NCBI RefSeq assembly: GCF_041080815.1
Contig: NZ_CP160205.1
Coordinates: 3,286,001 to 3,350,000 of the forward strand
Length of the DNA stretch: 64,000 nt
Direction: 5' to 3'
From: Mucilaginibacter yixingensis
GTDB taxonomy: Bacteria > Bacteroidota > Bacteroidia > Sphingobacteriales > Sphingobacteriaceae
This document shows, one piece after another, positions 24,504-32,271 of the stretch. Positions within the stretch are counted from its first letter, which is position 1, and the number at the start of each line of letters is the position of its first letter. A program made the position numbers and the translations under genes. Below the pieces are notes generated by a model, which worked only from the letters and a program-made list of their open reading frames with translations, was not told where the DNA came from and did not search any database.

Positions 24504-26057
24504 TTACCAGCCAGGGTTTTGCGTCAGCTTGCCATTGCTGTTATCAATCTCCTGCTGCGGTATGGGGAACAGGTAGAATTTACCTTTCACTCCATTATTT
24601 ACATTGGTTTTGCCCACTTTTAGCATGGCAGCTTCCAGGATGCCGTTACCACTGGCGTCACGCTCGCGGATGAGATCAAACCAGCGTTGATACTCAAATA
24701 CAAACTCCAGGCGGCGCTCCAGGTAAACCGCGTCGCGGAATTGCGCCTGTGTCAGTCCACTTAAAGGATCAAGACCTGCGCGGGCACGCACCCGATTGAT
24801 AGAAGTATAGGCTTTAGTTGTAGGGCCATTTAACTCATTCTCCGCTTCAGCATGGATGAGCAATACTTCAGAGAAACGGATGATAGACACATTGGCACTC
24901 GATTCGGCTTCGTTTGATACCACACCTGGGTCCCAATATTTATTAAAGAAGGGAATTGAGTCATTAGCTATTTTGGTATCGTTCAGCTTGCCATAGTATT
25001 TGCCATCGGTCGGGCTCAAAAAGCGGGTAACAAAGGTGGCATTACGGCGCTTGTCTTTAGCCGAATAGAGTTTATAGACGCTGAAGAAATGGTCGATACC
25101 ATCGGGTTTGGTAGCATCGGGCTGCGAGTAAAACACTACCTGTATGGCGTAACTGCCCACAATGCCAGGTATGCCATTCAGCACAGACCGAGGAGCCTCA
25201 TTATTGCCCTGCCCCTGCGAGTTTGATTTAAATTGTGCCGAGAAAATATGCTCTTTACCATTTTTTGTAGCCGGCAGAAAAACGTCGGCATAACTGCTGA
25301 ACAGGTCATACCCGTACGGGCCGTTAATTACTTCTTCGGCTTTGCTTACGGCATCGCTCCACTTGCGTTCGGTCAGGTAAACCTTGGCCAGGATAGATTT
25401 GGCGGCTCCGGCTGTAGCACGGCCAACATCGGCCCCGCTGTAGCTATTGGGCAGTGTGACTGCGGCTTCGGTCAGGTCTTTTTCTATTTGCGCATAAACT
25501 GTTGCGGCCGGTGCGCGTGGCACTTGCAAATCAGACAGGTTAATGGATGTTTGGTCATGCAGTACCAGCGGCACATCGCCATACAACCTTACCAGGTTAA
25601 AGTAGTAAAGCGCCCGCAAAAATTTGGCCTCGGCAACCAACCTGCCTCTAAGCGTAGCATCAAAGTTGATATGCGGAATAGTATCTATGGCAATGTTGGC
25701 CTTTTTGATACCGGCATAATGCTGCTGCCATAACTGCAACACGCGCAGGCCTGATGATGAATGCCCGAGTACCGATTGCGAGCGCACATCGGCATTGGTA
25801 GCGCCCGGGCCAGGACCAATATCATCAGACATAAAATCCATACCCGTATTGAGCAGCGTATTATAAGGCGTTTGCACCGAGTTAGAGCCTGCGTTAAGCA
25901 GCGAATAAGCCGCAGTTACGGCCGACACCGCATCGGCCTGTGTTTTATAAAACTGACTAGCCGGAATGAAGGACGACGGATCCTCCTTCAGCTTGGCGCA
26001 CGATACCGCGCCCAAGGCCAGCAGCCATATAGCATATTTAAAATTCTTCATAATCAT
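24504..26057 (-). CDS. susD: SusD/RagB-type lipoprotein of the sulfatase locus
   Basis: A 517-residue lipoprotein (Cys in GAVSCAKLKED). Typical SusD features are AKFLRALYYFNLVRLYGDVPL, a segment LLIHAEAENELNG, the RARAGLDP motif, ERRLEFVFEYQRWFDLIRE and the ending FPIPQQEIDNSN...QNPGW. The start may be the first or third codon (both Met). It forms a surface uptake complex with the SusC encoded 13 bases upstream. As the locus contains a sulfatase and an FGE but no glycoside hydrolase, its ligand may be a small sulfated compound or sulfated glycan; the sequence does not decide. Confidence 0.94.
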   Translation of the reverse strand: MIMKNFKYAIWLLALGAVSCAKLKEDPSSFIPASQFYKTQADAVSAVTAAYSLLNAGSNSVQTPYNTLLNTGMDFMSDDIGPGPGATNADVRSQSVLGHSSSGLRVLQLWQQHYAGIKKANIAIDTIPHINFDATLRGRLVAEAKFLRALYYFNLVRLYGDVPLVLHDQTSINLSDLQVPRAPAATVYAQIEKDLTEAAVTLPNSYSGADVGRATAGAAKSILAKVYLTERKWSDAVSKAEEVINGPYGYDLFSSYADVFLPATKNGKEHIFSAQFKSNSQGQGNNEAPRSVLNGIPGIVGSYAIQVVFYSQPDATKPDGIDHFFSVYKLYSAKDKRRNATFVTRFLSPTDGKYYGKLNDTKIANDSIPFFNKYWDPGVVSNEAESSANVSIIRFSEVLLIHAEAENELNGPTTKAYTSINRVRARAGLDPLSGLTQAQFRDAVYLERRLEFVFEYQRWFDLIRERDASGNGILEAAMLKVGKTNVNNGVKGKFYLFPIPQQEIDNSNGKLTQNPGW

Positions 26058-26070
26058 TACTTCTAAAAGT

Positions 26071-29000
26071 TTAAAGGGTTACCGAAAGGCCAGCCAGGAT
26101 AGATTTGCTGTTTGGATAAGCCCCGTTATCTACACCAAGGTTAATAACCGATTGCTCGTTACTGCTCACCTCGGGGTCATACCCGGTATATTTTGTCCAG
26201 GTGATGAGGTTAGTGGCGGTAACATACAGGCGCACTTTTTTAATCTTAGAGATTTTCAGCAACGATTGCGGGAAGGTGTAGCCCAGCGTCAGGTTTTTGA
26301 GGCGCAGGTAAGAACCATCTTCCAAAAACCGGTCTGATATGGTTGCCGCCGGGTCCTGGAATGCGCTGTGCACATCGGTATTGGTGTTGGTTGGCGTCCA
26401 GCGGTTTAGCAAAGTGGTGGTAGCGTTGGTGTAACCGGTACCCAGTTCTAACACACCGCGCTGCTGATTGTAGATCTTGTTACCGTAAGATGTCTGCAAG
26501 AACACCGACAGGTCTACTCCTTTGTAAGTGAACGTATTGGTGATACCCCCCGTAAACTTAGGCTGCGCGTTACCCAGAATAGTGCGATCATCTGCCTGGG
26601 TAATTTTGCCGTCGCCGTTTAAGTCCTGGTAAGCCTGGCCGCCTGGCGAAGTATTGGCAGCCGGGGTAAGTGCCGGTCCGCCGGCTTTAATTAACCCATT
26701 GGTTTTGTAGCCGATGAAAGAGCCGATTGGCTGCCCCACGCGCAGAATAGACGGCAGTGATGAATCTGGAATAAACTGATTTACCCCATTACCCCCCAGG
26801 CTAAGCACTTTATTGCGGTTAACGGCAAACACAATGCTGGTGTTCCATTTAAAATCGCCAATCAGGTTGCGGGTGTTAATGCCTAATTCAAAGCCCTTAT
26901 TTTCTACCGAACCCACGTTTTCATACTGCTGCGGGTTGGTAATGGCCGTATTGGTAATAACCGTCAAACCGCTGGTTGCCGGTAGCGGCAGATAAAGCAG
27001 TAGGTTGGTGGTTTTTTTGTAATAAACATCGGTAACCAGGCTGATGCGGTCTTTGAGCAAACCCAGATCGATACCAAAATCATACTGAGCAGTTTTCTCC
27101 CAGGTGAGGTTTGGGTTTGATAAACTGTTTGGCGCAAAGCCAGCAACCGTAGTACCGCCAAAATTATAGCGGTAGTAACCCAGCTGCGAGTAAGATTGAT
27201 AGGCAGGAATATCGCTATTACCAGTACTGCCCGCGCTTAAACGGAATTTAAGCTGACTGATAGCGCTGGTGTTGCGTACCCAATCCTCATCGCTGGCGTT
27301 CCAGGCGATGGCTGCTGAAGGGAACGTGGCCCATTGGTGTCCCGGTGCAAATTTTGATGAGCCGTCAGCACGTAAGGTTAGGGTAAGCAAATACTTGCCA
27401 TCAAAGCCATAGTTTACTCTACCCAGAAAAGAGTTAAGCGCCCAGGCACTGGCAGATGATGACGGTGCGATAGCAAAGCCACCTGCGGTGATAGATGTTA
27501 CCGCGCCAGAACCCAGGTTGTTATAGGCTGAGTAATCGCTCACAAAACCAGATGAACCGGTTACAGACCCCTGCGCCTTAAACTGCTGCTGCGTAAAACC
27601 ACCCAGCACGGTAAGCGAATGCTTGCCAAATTTATTATTGTAGGTAACGGTATTCTCATTCAGCCAGTTGGTAGAAAATAAGCTGCCTACCTCGCCCAAA
27701 CCACCATAGCCAGAACCCTCATAAACAGTCGATGGCAGGTAACGGTTCTGTTTGTTGTCGATGATATCTACCCCGAATAATACCCGTGCGGTTAAGTGTT
27801 GAGAAAAGCGATAATCGCCGGCAATGTTTCCCAGTATGCGGTTGGTGGTGGTAGTATTCAGTTGATTATAAAGCGTATTGATGGGGTTGCCATAAACACC
27901 TTCAAAAATATTTTTCAGGAAGAAGGTACCATCGGCATTATAAATCGGCGTAGTTGGCGTCATTAATAAAATGGCAGGCACCACACCCGCAGGAGCCACT
28001 TGTGCCGAGGTACGACTAACGGTAACATTGCTTGATATTTTGAAGTCATCGTTATAATCGTGCTCCACATTTACCCGGCCGGCAAAGCGTTCAAAGTTGG
28101 TATTGTTAAGTACACCGTTCTGCTTAAAATAATTACCCGAAAAAGCCAGACGCGTTTTCTCTGTACCCGAGAGGATAGACAGCGAGTGATTCTGTTGACC
28201 AGCAGTGCGGAAGGCAGCAGCCTGCCAATCGGTGTTTACGTGGTATGGATTCAGTTGATCGGCTGTTTGGGTTGATTTGCCGCTGTTCACTAAGGCGTCG
28301 TTACGCAAAGCCCCCCACTGATCAGCATTGAGCAGCGAGATGGTTTTGGTAACCTTTTGCCAGCCATAACTGGCATCGTAACTAACGGATGACACACCTG
28401 CCTTACCTTTTTTTGTGGTGATGATAATCACCCCGTTTGCGCCGCGTGTACCATAGATGGCAGTGGCCGATGCATCTTTCAGCACCTCGATACTTTCAAT
28501 ATCTGCCGTATTGAGTGATGCCAGCGGGTTAATTTTCGGTCCGTTGGTTACGCCAGCATCAGTTAGTGAATTACTGTTAGAGGTTGGGAAACCATCTATC
28601 ACGTACAATGGCTCGGCCACGGCATTGATGGAGTTTACCCCCCTGATCTGCACTGTGGCGCCAGCTCCTGGCTGACCGGTAGCCTGCGTTACCTGTATGC
28701 CGGAAACGTTGCCTTGTAAAACCCTATCGGGCGAGGCCACTGTTTGCTGCAGCGCCGCCGGAGATAAAGACGCAATGGAGCCGGTAATATCTTTACGTTT
28801 CTGCGTACCATAGCCTACCACCACCACGTCATTTAGCTGGTTGGTGGTGGCCTTTAACTCAACGGTAATAGGGCTGCCGTTGGCCGTTATCTTTTGTTGC
28901 TCATAACCTATAAAGGTTACAACGAGCGTGTACGGGAATTTTTGTCCGGTAACAAACTGAAACTTGCCATCGATATCTGTAGATACAACGTGGGTGGTTC

Positions 29001-29208
29001 CTTCAATGCGCACAACGGCGCCGGGCAGTGGATCTTTAGTAGCGCCGTCAAGAACACGGCCTACCAGTTTAGAATTAATAATGGGCGGATTTTGCTGCGC
29101 CGCCGCGCTTAACGGAACAAGAAAAAGTAGAAGTATTTTAAAGTACCTGCGCAATGTTTGGTATAAAGCCGGGGCATACCCCACCTTTATATCTGCATTA
29201 TTTTGCAT
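26071..29208 (-). CDS. susC: SusC-type TonB-dependent transporter of the sulfatase locus
   Basis: The ATG at 29208 is chosen: it leads into a hydrophobic signal (ILLLFLVPLSAAAQQ) about 20 residues in, while the longer frame runs through an inverted repeat. The 1045-residue protein has the carboxypeptidase-like domain (KLVGRVLDGATKDPLPGAVV), LNDVVVVGYGTQKRKDITGS, the plug motifs VQIRGVNSINAVAEPLYVID and YGTRGANGVIIITTKKG, and a full barrel. There is no STN domain. It is followed by susD at 13 bases. A terminator-like hairpin lies in the 153-base gap to the FGE gene upstream, so SusC expression may be partly uncoupled. Confidence 0.93.
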   Translation of the reverse strand: MQNNADIKVGYAPALYQTLRRYFKILLLFLVPLSAAAQQNPPIINSKLVGRVLDGATKDPLPGAVVRIEGTTHVVSTDIDGKFQFVTGQKFPYTLVVTFIGYEQQKITANGSPITVELKATTNQLNDVVVVGYGTQKRKDITGSIASLSPAALQQTVASPDRVLQGNVSGIQVTQATGQPGAGATVQIRGVNSINAVAEPLYVIDGFPTSNSNSLTDAGVTNGPKINPLASLNTADIESIEVLKDASATAIYGTRGANGVIIITTKKGKAGVSSVSYDASYGWQKVTKTISLLNADQWGALRNDALVNSGKSTQTADQLNPYHVNTDWQAAAFRTAGQQNHSLSILSGTEKTRLAFSGNYFKQNGVLNNTNFERFAGRVNVEHDYNDDFKISSNVTVSRTSAQVAPAGVVPAILLMTPTTPIYNADGTFFLKNIFEGVYGNPINTLYNQLNTTTTNRILGNIAGDYRFSQHLTARVLFGVDIIDNKQNRYLPSTVYEGSGYGGLGEVGSLFSTNWLNENTVTYNNKFGKHSLTVLGGFTQQQFKAQGSVTGSSGFVSDYSAYNNLGSGAVTSITAGGFAIAPSSSASAWALNSFLGRVNYGFDGKYLLTLTLRADGSSKFAPGHQWATFPSAAIAWNASDEDWVRNTSAISQLKFRLSAGSTGNSDIPAYQSYSQLGYYRYNFGGTTVAGFAPNSLSNPNLTWEKTAQYDFGIDLGLLKDRISLVTDVYYKKTTNLLLYLPLPATSGLTVITNTAITNPQQYENVGSVENKGFELGINTRNLIGDFKWNTSIVFAVNRNKVLSLGGNGVNQFIPDSSLPSILRVGQPIGSFIGYKTNGLIKAGGPALTPAANTSPGGQAYQDLNGDGKITQADDRTILGNAQPKFTGGITNTFTYKGVDLSVFLQTSYGNKIYNQQRGVLELGTGYTNATTTLLNRWTPTNTNTDVHSAFQDPAATISDRFLEDGSYLRLKNLTLGYTFPQSLLKISKIKKVRLYVTATNLITWTKYTGYDPEVSSNEQSVINLGVDNGAYPNSKSILAGLSVTL

Positions 29209-29230
29209 AATTTTGATCGAGTTTAAGATG

Positions 29231-29273
29231 TAAAAAATGGAAGCGGCTTCAACGCCAATCGATACCCGCTCCC
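29231..29273 (-). terminator. Terminator-like hairpin between FGE and susC
   Basis: On the minus strand GGGAGCGG (29273-29266) pairs with CCGCTTCC (29246-29239), with one G-U, and is followed by ATTTTTTA. The placement 22 bases before the susC ATG suggests attenuation or a boundary inside the operon. Confidence 0.45.
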
Positions 29274-29289
29274 GTTGTTTTAAGCTTGG

Positions 29290-29316
29290 GGGAAGAGCCT
29301 TGCTTTTCCCTTTTTT
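29290..29316 (+). repeat. Second inverted repeat with T-tract, plus orientation
   Basis: GGGAAGAG, loop CCTTG, CTTTTCCC, then TTTTTT on the plus strand, where no gene ends. Together with the hairpin at 29231-29273 it makes a composite palindromic block with A-tract and T-tract at its outer ends; perhaps the remains of a mobile repeat. Confidence 0.4.
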
Positions 29317-29361
29317 ATTCAATTTATGTTTCCTTCATCATCAGTATTAACTGTTTAAAAA

Positions 29362-30513
29362 CTACTTACTGATCACACACCTGAAACCCAGGTGCTCCAT
29401 ACCGCTGTCTTCGCTGGTTTTCATGCGGCGGGCCACGCGGTAGCCGGAGCAGTAACTATCATTACATAAAAACGAACCGCCGCGCACTACGCGTTTAACC
29501 GAGTAAGGCTCGTCAGGGTCATTCGAGCGGGCCGGTCCCTGTGGATTAGTTACCGTACTGTTACCTACCTGCCGGTAGTAATCAGCCGCGTAATAATCGC
29601 TGCACCATTCCCACACGTTGCCAGCCATGTCATACAAACCATAGCCGTTATGGTTAAAAGACGCTACCGGCGCCAGGTAATAAAATCCATCGCGCTGTGT
29701 ATTTCGGTATGGAAAGTTCCCCTCCCAGGTATTGGCTTTTGCTTTACCCTGGCCAACGCGCTCATTTCCCCAGGGATAAATGTTGTTTTGCAATCCCCCA
29801 CGGGCAGCCCACTCCCACTCAGCCTCAGTTGGCAGTCGTTTACCCGCCCATTTGCAATAAGCCTGTGCATCAAACCAGGAGATATGTACTACCGGGTAAC
29901 GCGCCTTGCCTTTCAAATCGCTACCCGGCCCATGCGGGTGCCGCCAGCTGGCCCCGGGTTTCCATGCCCACCACTGACTGTAATCATTCAGCTCGACAGG
30001 TGTTTTTGAGGGCACAAACACCAGCGATGCAGGCACCAGTTCGCTATCAGCCGGTTTTGGTGTTCCGGGTGGCAGTTGCTTTTTCAGCTCGTTCCAGTCG
30101 GGTTTGCGTTCGGCCGTGGTCACATAGCCCGTGGCCTTTACAAAACGGGCAAACTGCTCATTGGTTACCTCGGTGGTATCCATCCAAAAGCCATTTATGC
30201 TTACGCGATGCTTGGGAAACTCATCTGGTTGTGCCTCGCTGTTATCGCCGCCCATCTGGTAGTTTCCCGCGGGAATCCATACCATCCCTGTATGTGTAGC
30301 CGCGCTATTAGCAACCTTGCCATCGCCTTTACCTTCCACATTACTGGCAAAACTGAACCGCTTCGGGATATTCTGTTCGCAGCACAACGCCTTTTTTGAC
30401 AACGCCGGTAGTGGAACCGACGTAACCGCCTTACCTGCAGACGTTGTGCGTTCGCGGCACGCCGAGAAAGTCAGCGCCAGTAAGATCAGCATCAGCCCTG
30501 TTTTCATCCGCAT
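29362..30513 (-). CDS. Formylglycine-generating enzyme (FGE/SUMF1), predicted lipoprotein
   Basis: A 383-residue protein with a lipoprotein signal (Cys19 in LTFSACRER). The FGE-sulfatase domain starts at MVWIPAGNYQMGGD and runs through EFPKHRVSINGFWMDTTEVT, WEWAARGG and GNVWEWCSDYY to the end. In the diagnostic segment RGGSFLCNDSYCSGYR both catalytic Cys are present (Cys350 and Cys355, the spacing of human Cys336/Cys341), so it is a genuine FGE rather than a generic SUMF1-fold protein. It would use O2 (and Cu(I) in known FGEs) to turn sulfatase Cys106 into formylglycine. Export is notable because bacterial FGEs are generally cytosolic. Its start overlaps the stop of the upstream gene (TAATG). 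Confidence 0.92.
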   Translation of the reverse strand: MRMKTGLMLILLALTFSACRERTTSAGKAVTSVPLPALSKKALCCEQNIPKRFSFASNVEGKGDGKVANSAATHTGMVWIPAGNYQMGGDNSEAQPDEFPKHRVSINGFWMDTTEVTNEQFARFVKATGYVTTAERKPDWNELKKQLPPGTPKPADSELVPASLVFVPSKTPVELNDYSQWWAWKPGASWRHPHGPGSDLKGKARYPVVHISWFDAQAYCKWAGKRLPTEAEWEWAARGGLQNNIYPWGNERVGQGKAKANTWEGNFPYRNTQRDGFYYLAPVASFNHNGYGLYDMAGNVWEWCSDYYAADYYRQVGNSTVTNPQGPARSNDPDEPYSVKRVVRGGSFLCNDSYCSGYRVARRMKTSEDSGMEHLGFRCVISK

Positions 30514-31481
30514 TATGCGCCTGCGTTTACGGTTTGCAGCACTGGTTCGCCATTGGTCTGGGTAAACCCCACATCATGGTAACGTTTATCATTATACTGA
30601 TGCGGTTGCAGCGGAACGTCCGCCCGTACCATTAACCCATCGGCAGCCAGTTCGCTCCCCTTAACCGGCGATTTAAAGATGGGCCACAATAACTGCGCAT
30701 GCCACGGATCGCCCTCGTAATGTGAAATACCATAAGCCTTTGGATACTGGCGTGATATTAACGCCGTACCAAAAATGATATCCCAGAAAAAGAACATGTT
30801 GCCAAAGTTGCCTTTGTAATACCCCACACCATCGTCGGTTGTGGCCGCGTGATGAGCATGATGTGTAGCTGGCGTTGATATGGTGCGCTCTAATATCCAG
30901 GCCAGCGGATGCAAAGCTTTGTATTTATAGAAAGGCTTGTCCCACGGGATGCTGGAGTGCGCCAGCGTGGTAATAGTGCTTTTAATGCCCTTTACAACTA
31001 TGGCAGGCGCACCCAGGCCCAGGTAAACCAGCGCCGCTGTTAAATAGGTTTGCGAGAAGAACAGTGTGTAAATAGCGTTCTGTCTGCTGGCCATAGCCAT
31101 ACCCATATAGCTGGCCGAGTGGTGCGTGCGGTGAAAACGCCACAACCACGGTATTTCATGATGCAGGCGATGGTACCAGTACTGGGTCAGATCATCTGCA
31201 ATAGCGATGATAATTACGCCCCAGAAGAAAGGCACCCAACCGAAAACGTTTTTCAGATCGGCAAAGGCCCAGGGTAAAAAGGTAAGCGTGTAGTAAGCCA
31301 CCAGCGGACGGATAACAAACTTTGGCAGTGTAAAGCAGGCAATATCTACCCAACGCTCATTTTTGGGCCACTTGCGCTTGTAAAGTCCGAAAGAAAACTC
31401 CAGGATGCCCAGCACCAACACCAGGGTTGAAAAGCCGAGGGCGTTAATGTTGTCGATGAAATGTTTAATCGTTTGGATCAT
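30513..31481 (-). CDS. Fatty acid hydroxylase / sterol desaturase family membrane protein
   Basis: A 322-residue integral membrane protein of the FA_hydroxylase superfamily, with four or so helices and the His clusters that bind a di-iron centre: YWYHRLHHEIPWLWRFHRTHHSA (quoted in two parts: HRLHH and HRTHH) and HHAHHAATTDDG. Enzymes of this family use O2 to hydroxylate or desaturate lipid-like substrates. The gene is translationally coupled to the FGE gene downstream and overlaps the small membrane ORF upstream by 17 bases. Its role in a sulfatase locus is not obvious; it may act on a sulfated or sulfonated lipid, or make oxidised organosulfur compounds. That is speculation. Confidence 0.88.
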   Translation of the reverse strand: MIQTIKHFIDNINALGFSTLVLVLGILEFSFGLYKRKWPKNERWVDIACFTLPKFVIRPLVAYYTLTFLPWAFADLKNVFGWVPFFWGVIIIAIADDLTQYWYHRLHHEIPWLWRFHRTHHSASYMGMAMASRQNAIYTLFFSQTYLTAALVYLGLGAPAIVVKGIKSTITTLAHSSIPWDKPFYKYKALHPLAWILERTISTPATHHAHHAATTDDGVGYYKGNFGNMFFFWDIIFGTALISRQYPKAYGISHYEGDPWHAQLLWPIFKSPVKGSELAADGLMVRADVPLQPHQYNDKRYHDVGFTQTNGEPVLQTVNAGA

Positions 31482-31665
31482 GTTGATTAAGTTTTAATGA
31501 TGATTGACTTTGATTAGGCTGCTTTCCTTTCGGCTGATGCTCCCAGGGGCGCTGGCCGCTGATATAGAAAGAGACAAACATGAGCGCCAGCGGCAGGAAG
31601 TAGATAAAAATGCTCAGCAGCACGTTCTTAACAATGCGCTGTTTAACGGCAGGTTCTATTTTCAT
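31465..31665 (-). CDS. Small one-helix membrane protein
   Basis: A 66-residue protein: basic N-terminus (MKIEPAVKQRIVKN), one hydrophobic helix (about 15-37, LLSIFIYFLPLALMFVSFYI) and a hydrophilic Gln/Pro-rich tail. It overlaps the hydroxylase-family gene by 17 bases and the preceding small ORF by 4 bases (ATGA), which strongly supports translation. I do not recognise a family. It may be a subunit or membrane anchor for the di-iron protein. Confidence 0.65.
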   Translation of the reverse strand: MKIEPAVKQRIVKNVLLSIFIYFLPLALMFVSFYISGQRPWEHQPKGKQPNQSQSSLKLNQHDPND

Positions 31666-31832
31666 GTGCGGGACGATTGAATTTGTTTAACAATCGGGGT
31701 ATCCCCTGCCGGGCGCGATAGCAGTTTCTGCGTAAACCACAATCCGCCGAAAATGATGGTAAACGGTACTACCGTTACAATAATGCCTACCAGTATTTTT
31801 TTACCCAGCAGGCCTACGTCATTTAACGTCAT
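31662..31832 (-). CDS. Small one-helix membrane protein (56 aa)
   Basis: An ORF of 56 codons from ATG at 31832 to TGA at 31664-31662. It begins MTLNDVGLLGKKI and has a single hydrophobic helix (about 13-33, VGIIVTVVPFTIIFGGLWF). The tail is polar and ends SSRT. The stop overlaps the next start as ATGA. Two successive tiny membrane proteins with coupled starts ahead of a membrane hydroxylase suggest a complex. Not recognised as a known family. Confidence 0.6.
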   Translation of the reverse strand: MTLNDVGLLGKKILVGIIVTVVPFTIIFGGLWFTQKLLSRPAGDTPIVKQIQSSRT

Positions 31833-31972
31833 AATTAATTATATAAAGTGAAACATAAATTGCAGGCAACATCAGCGCATAGCTATGCCAGGCGCATTTA
31901 GATAGCGTTAAAATTGGCCAACCTTACCGGTGGGCGCCATTAAGCTTTAAAAGGAAGATCTGAGAGAAAAAT
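31833..31972 (-). promoter_or_regulatory. Structured leader between poly-Cys ORF and first operon gene
   Basis: This 140-base stretch follows the poly-Cys ORF. On the minus strand it contains a 10-codon mini-ORF (31940-31908, MAPTGKVGQF), a 12-base palindrome GCATAGCTATGC (31877-31888), and GGCGC/GCGCC segments (about 31932-31937 and 31891-31895) that could pair in alternative ways. This is the layout expected of a translation-controlled attenuator, but no single terminator with a long U-run is evident, so control might act through Rho or through access to the downstream start. Confidence 0.45.
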
Positions 31973-32071
31973 TTAGCAGCAACAACAACCGCTGCCAAAA
32001 ATGAGGGCTTTAGCAATTGCGCCCCGAACGGGCATTGATGAATAATGATTAAGTAGAAGTTGTGTGCTCAT
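31973..32071 (-). CDS. Poly-cysteine leader peptide (32 aa, ends GSGCCCC)
   Basis: ATG at 32071, stop TAA at 31975-31973; 32 residues starting MSTQLLLNHYSSMPVRG and ending KALIFGSGCCCC. The last four sense codons are TGT TGT TGC TGC. It lies about 50 bases downstream of a candidate -7 box and 140 bases upstream of the first gene of the sulfatase/FGE/SusCD operon, same strand. Runs of regulatory codons next to the stop are the mark of attenuator leader peptides, and poly-Cys leader ORFs that sense cysteine supply are known ahead of sulfur genes in mycobacteria. I infer a similar role here. Peptide function itself (for example metal binding) is the alternative. Confidence 0.75.
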   Translation of the reverse strand: MSTQLLLNHYSSMPVRGAIAKALIFGSGCCCC

Positions 32072-32121
32072 ATGCTGTTAAATAAGTTGAGTGATTAAAC
32101 TTATGGTAACATCTTATGCAG

Positions 32122-32129
32122 CAAATGTA
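32122..32129 (-). promoter_or_regulatory. Candidate -7 box TACATTTG of the sulfatase operon
   Basis: On the minus strand TACATTTG matches TAnnTTTG exactly. It lies 50 bases before the poly-Cys ATG, so transcription would begin near 32115 and give a roughly 45-base 5' leader ahead of that ORF. A perfect -33 TTG is not present; the palindrome at 32154-32167 occupies that area. Confidence 0.5.
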
Positions 32130-32153
32130 GCAACATTTTTGATATATACTACT

Positions 32154-32167
32154 AAATCTATAGATTT
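32154..32167. promoter_or_regulatory. Perfect 14-bp palindrome AAATCTATAGATTT, candidate operator
   Basis: The dyad is centred about 31 bases upstream of the candidate -7 box, overlapping the -33 region, where a dimeric regulator would control the promoter. The regulator is unknown; none is encoded in this locus. Confidence 0.5.
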
Positions 32168-32271
32168 TATATAATTAATTACACAACTAGCAGCGCTTAC
32201 CCTGCAAACATCATTATAAAAGCAAGGTATCATAAACAATGATGATGTAAAACAGGAGGATAATAACATAA

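Noticed and set aside
24301..24576. Plus-strand ORF of 91 codons with Pro/Gly runs
   Set aside because: It is read through the palindromic repeat at 24354-24459 and runs into the susD gene on the other strand.
29697..30299. Antisense ORF of 200 codons over the FGE gene
   Set aside because: The FGE frame has all catalytic motifs; the antisense product is Pro/Arg/Cys-rich with no recognisable domain.
31908..31940. Ten-codon ORF in the sulfatase-operon leader as a gene
   Set aside because: Too short to support alone; kept only as part of the leader description.
31833..32120. SAM-type riboswitch ahead of the sulfatase operon
   Set aside because: Looked for because of the sulfur context, but the conserved SAM-I core and K-turn sequences are not there.
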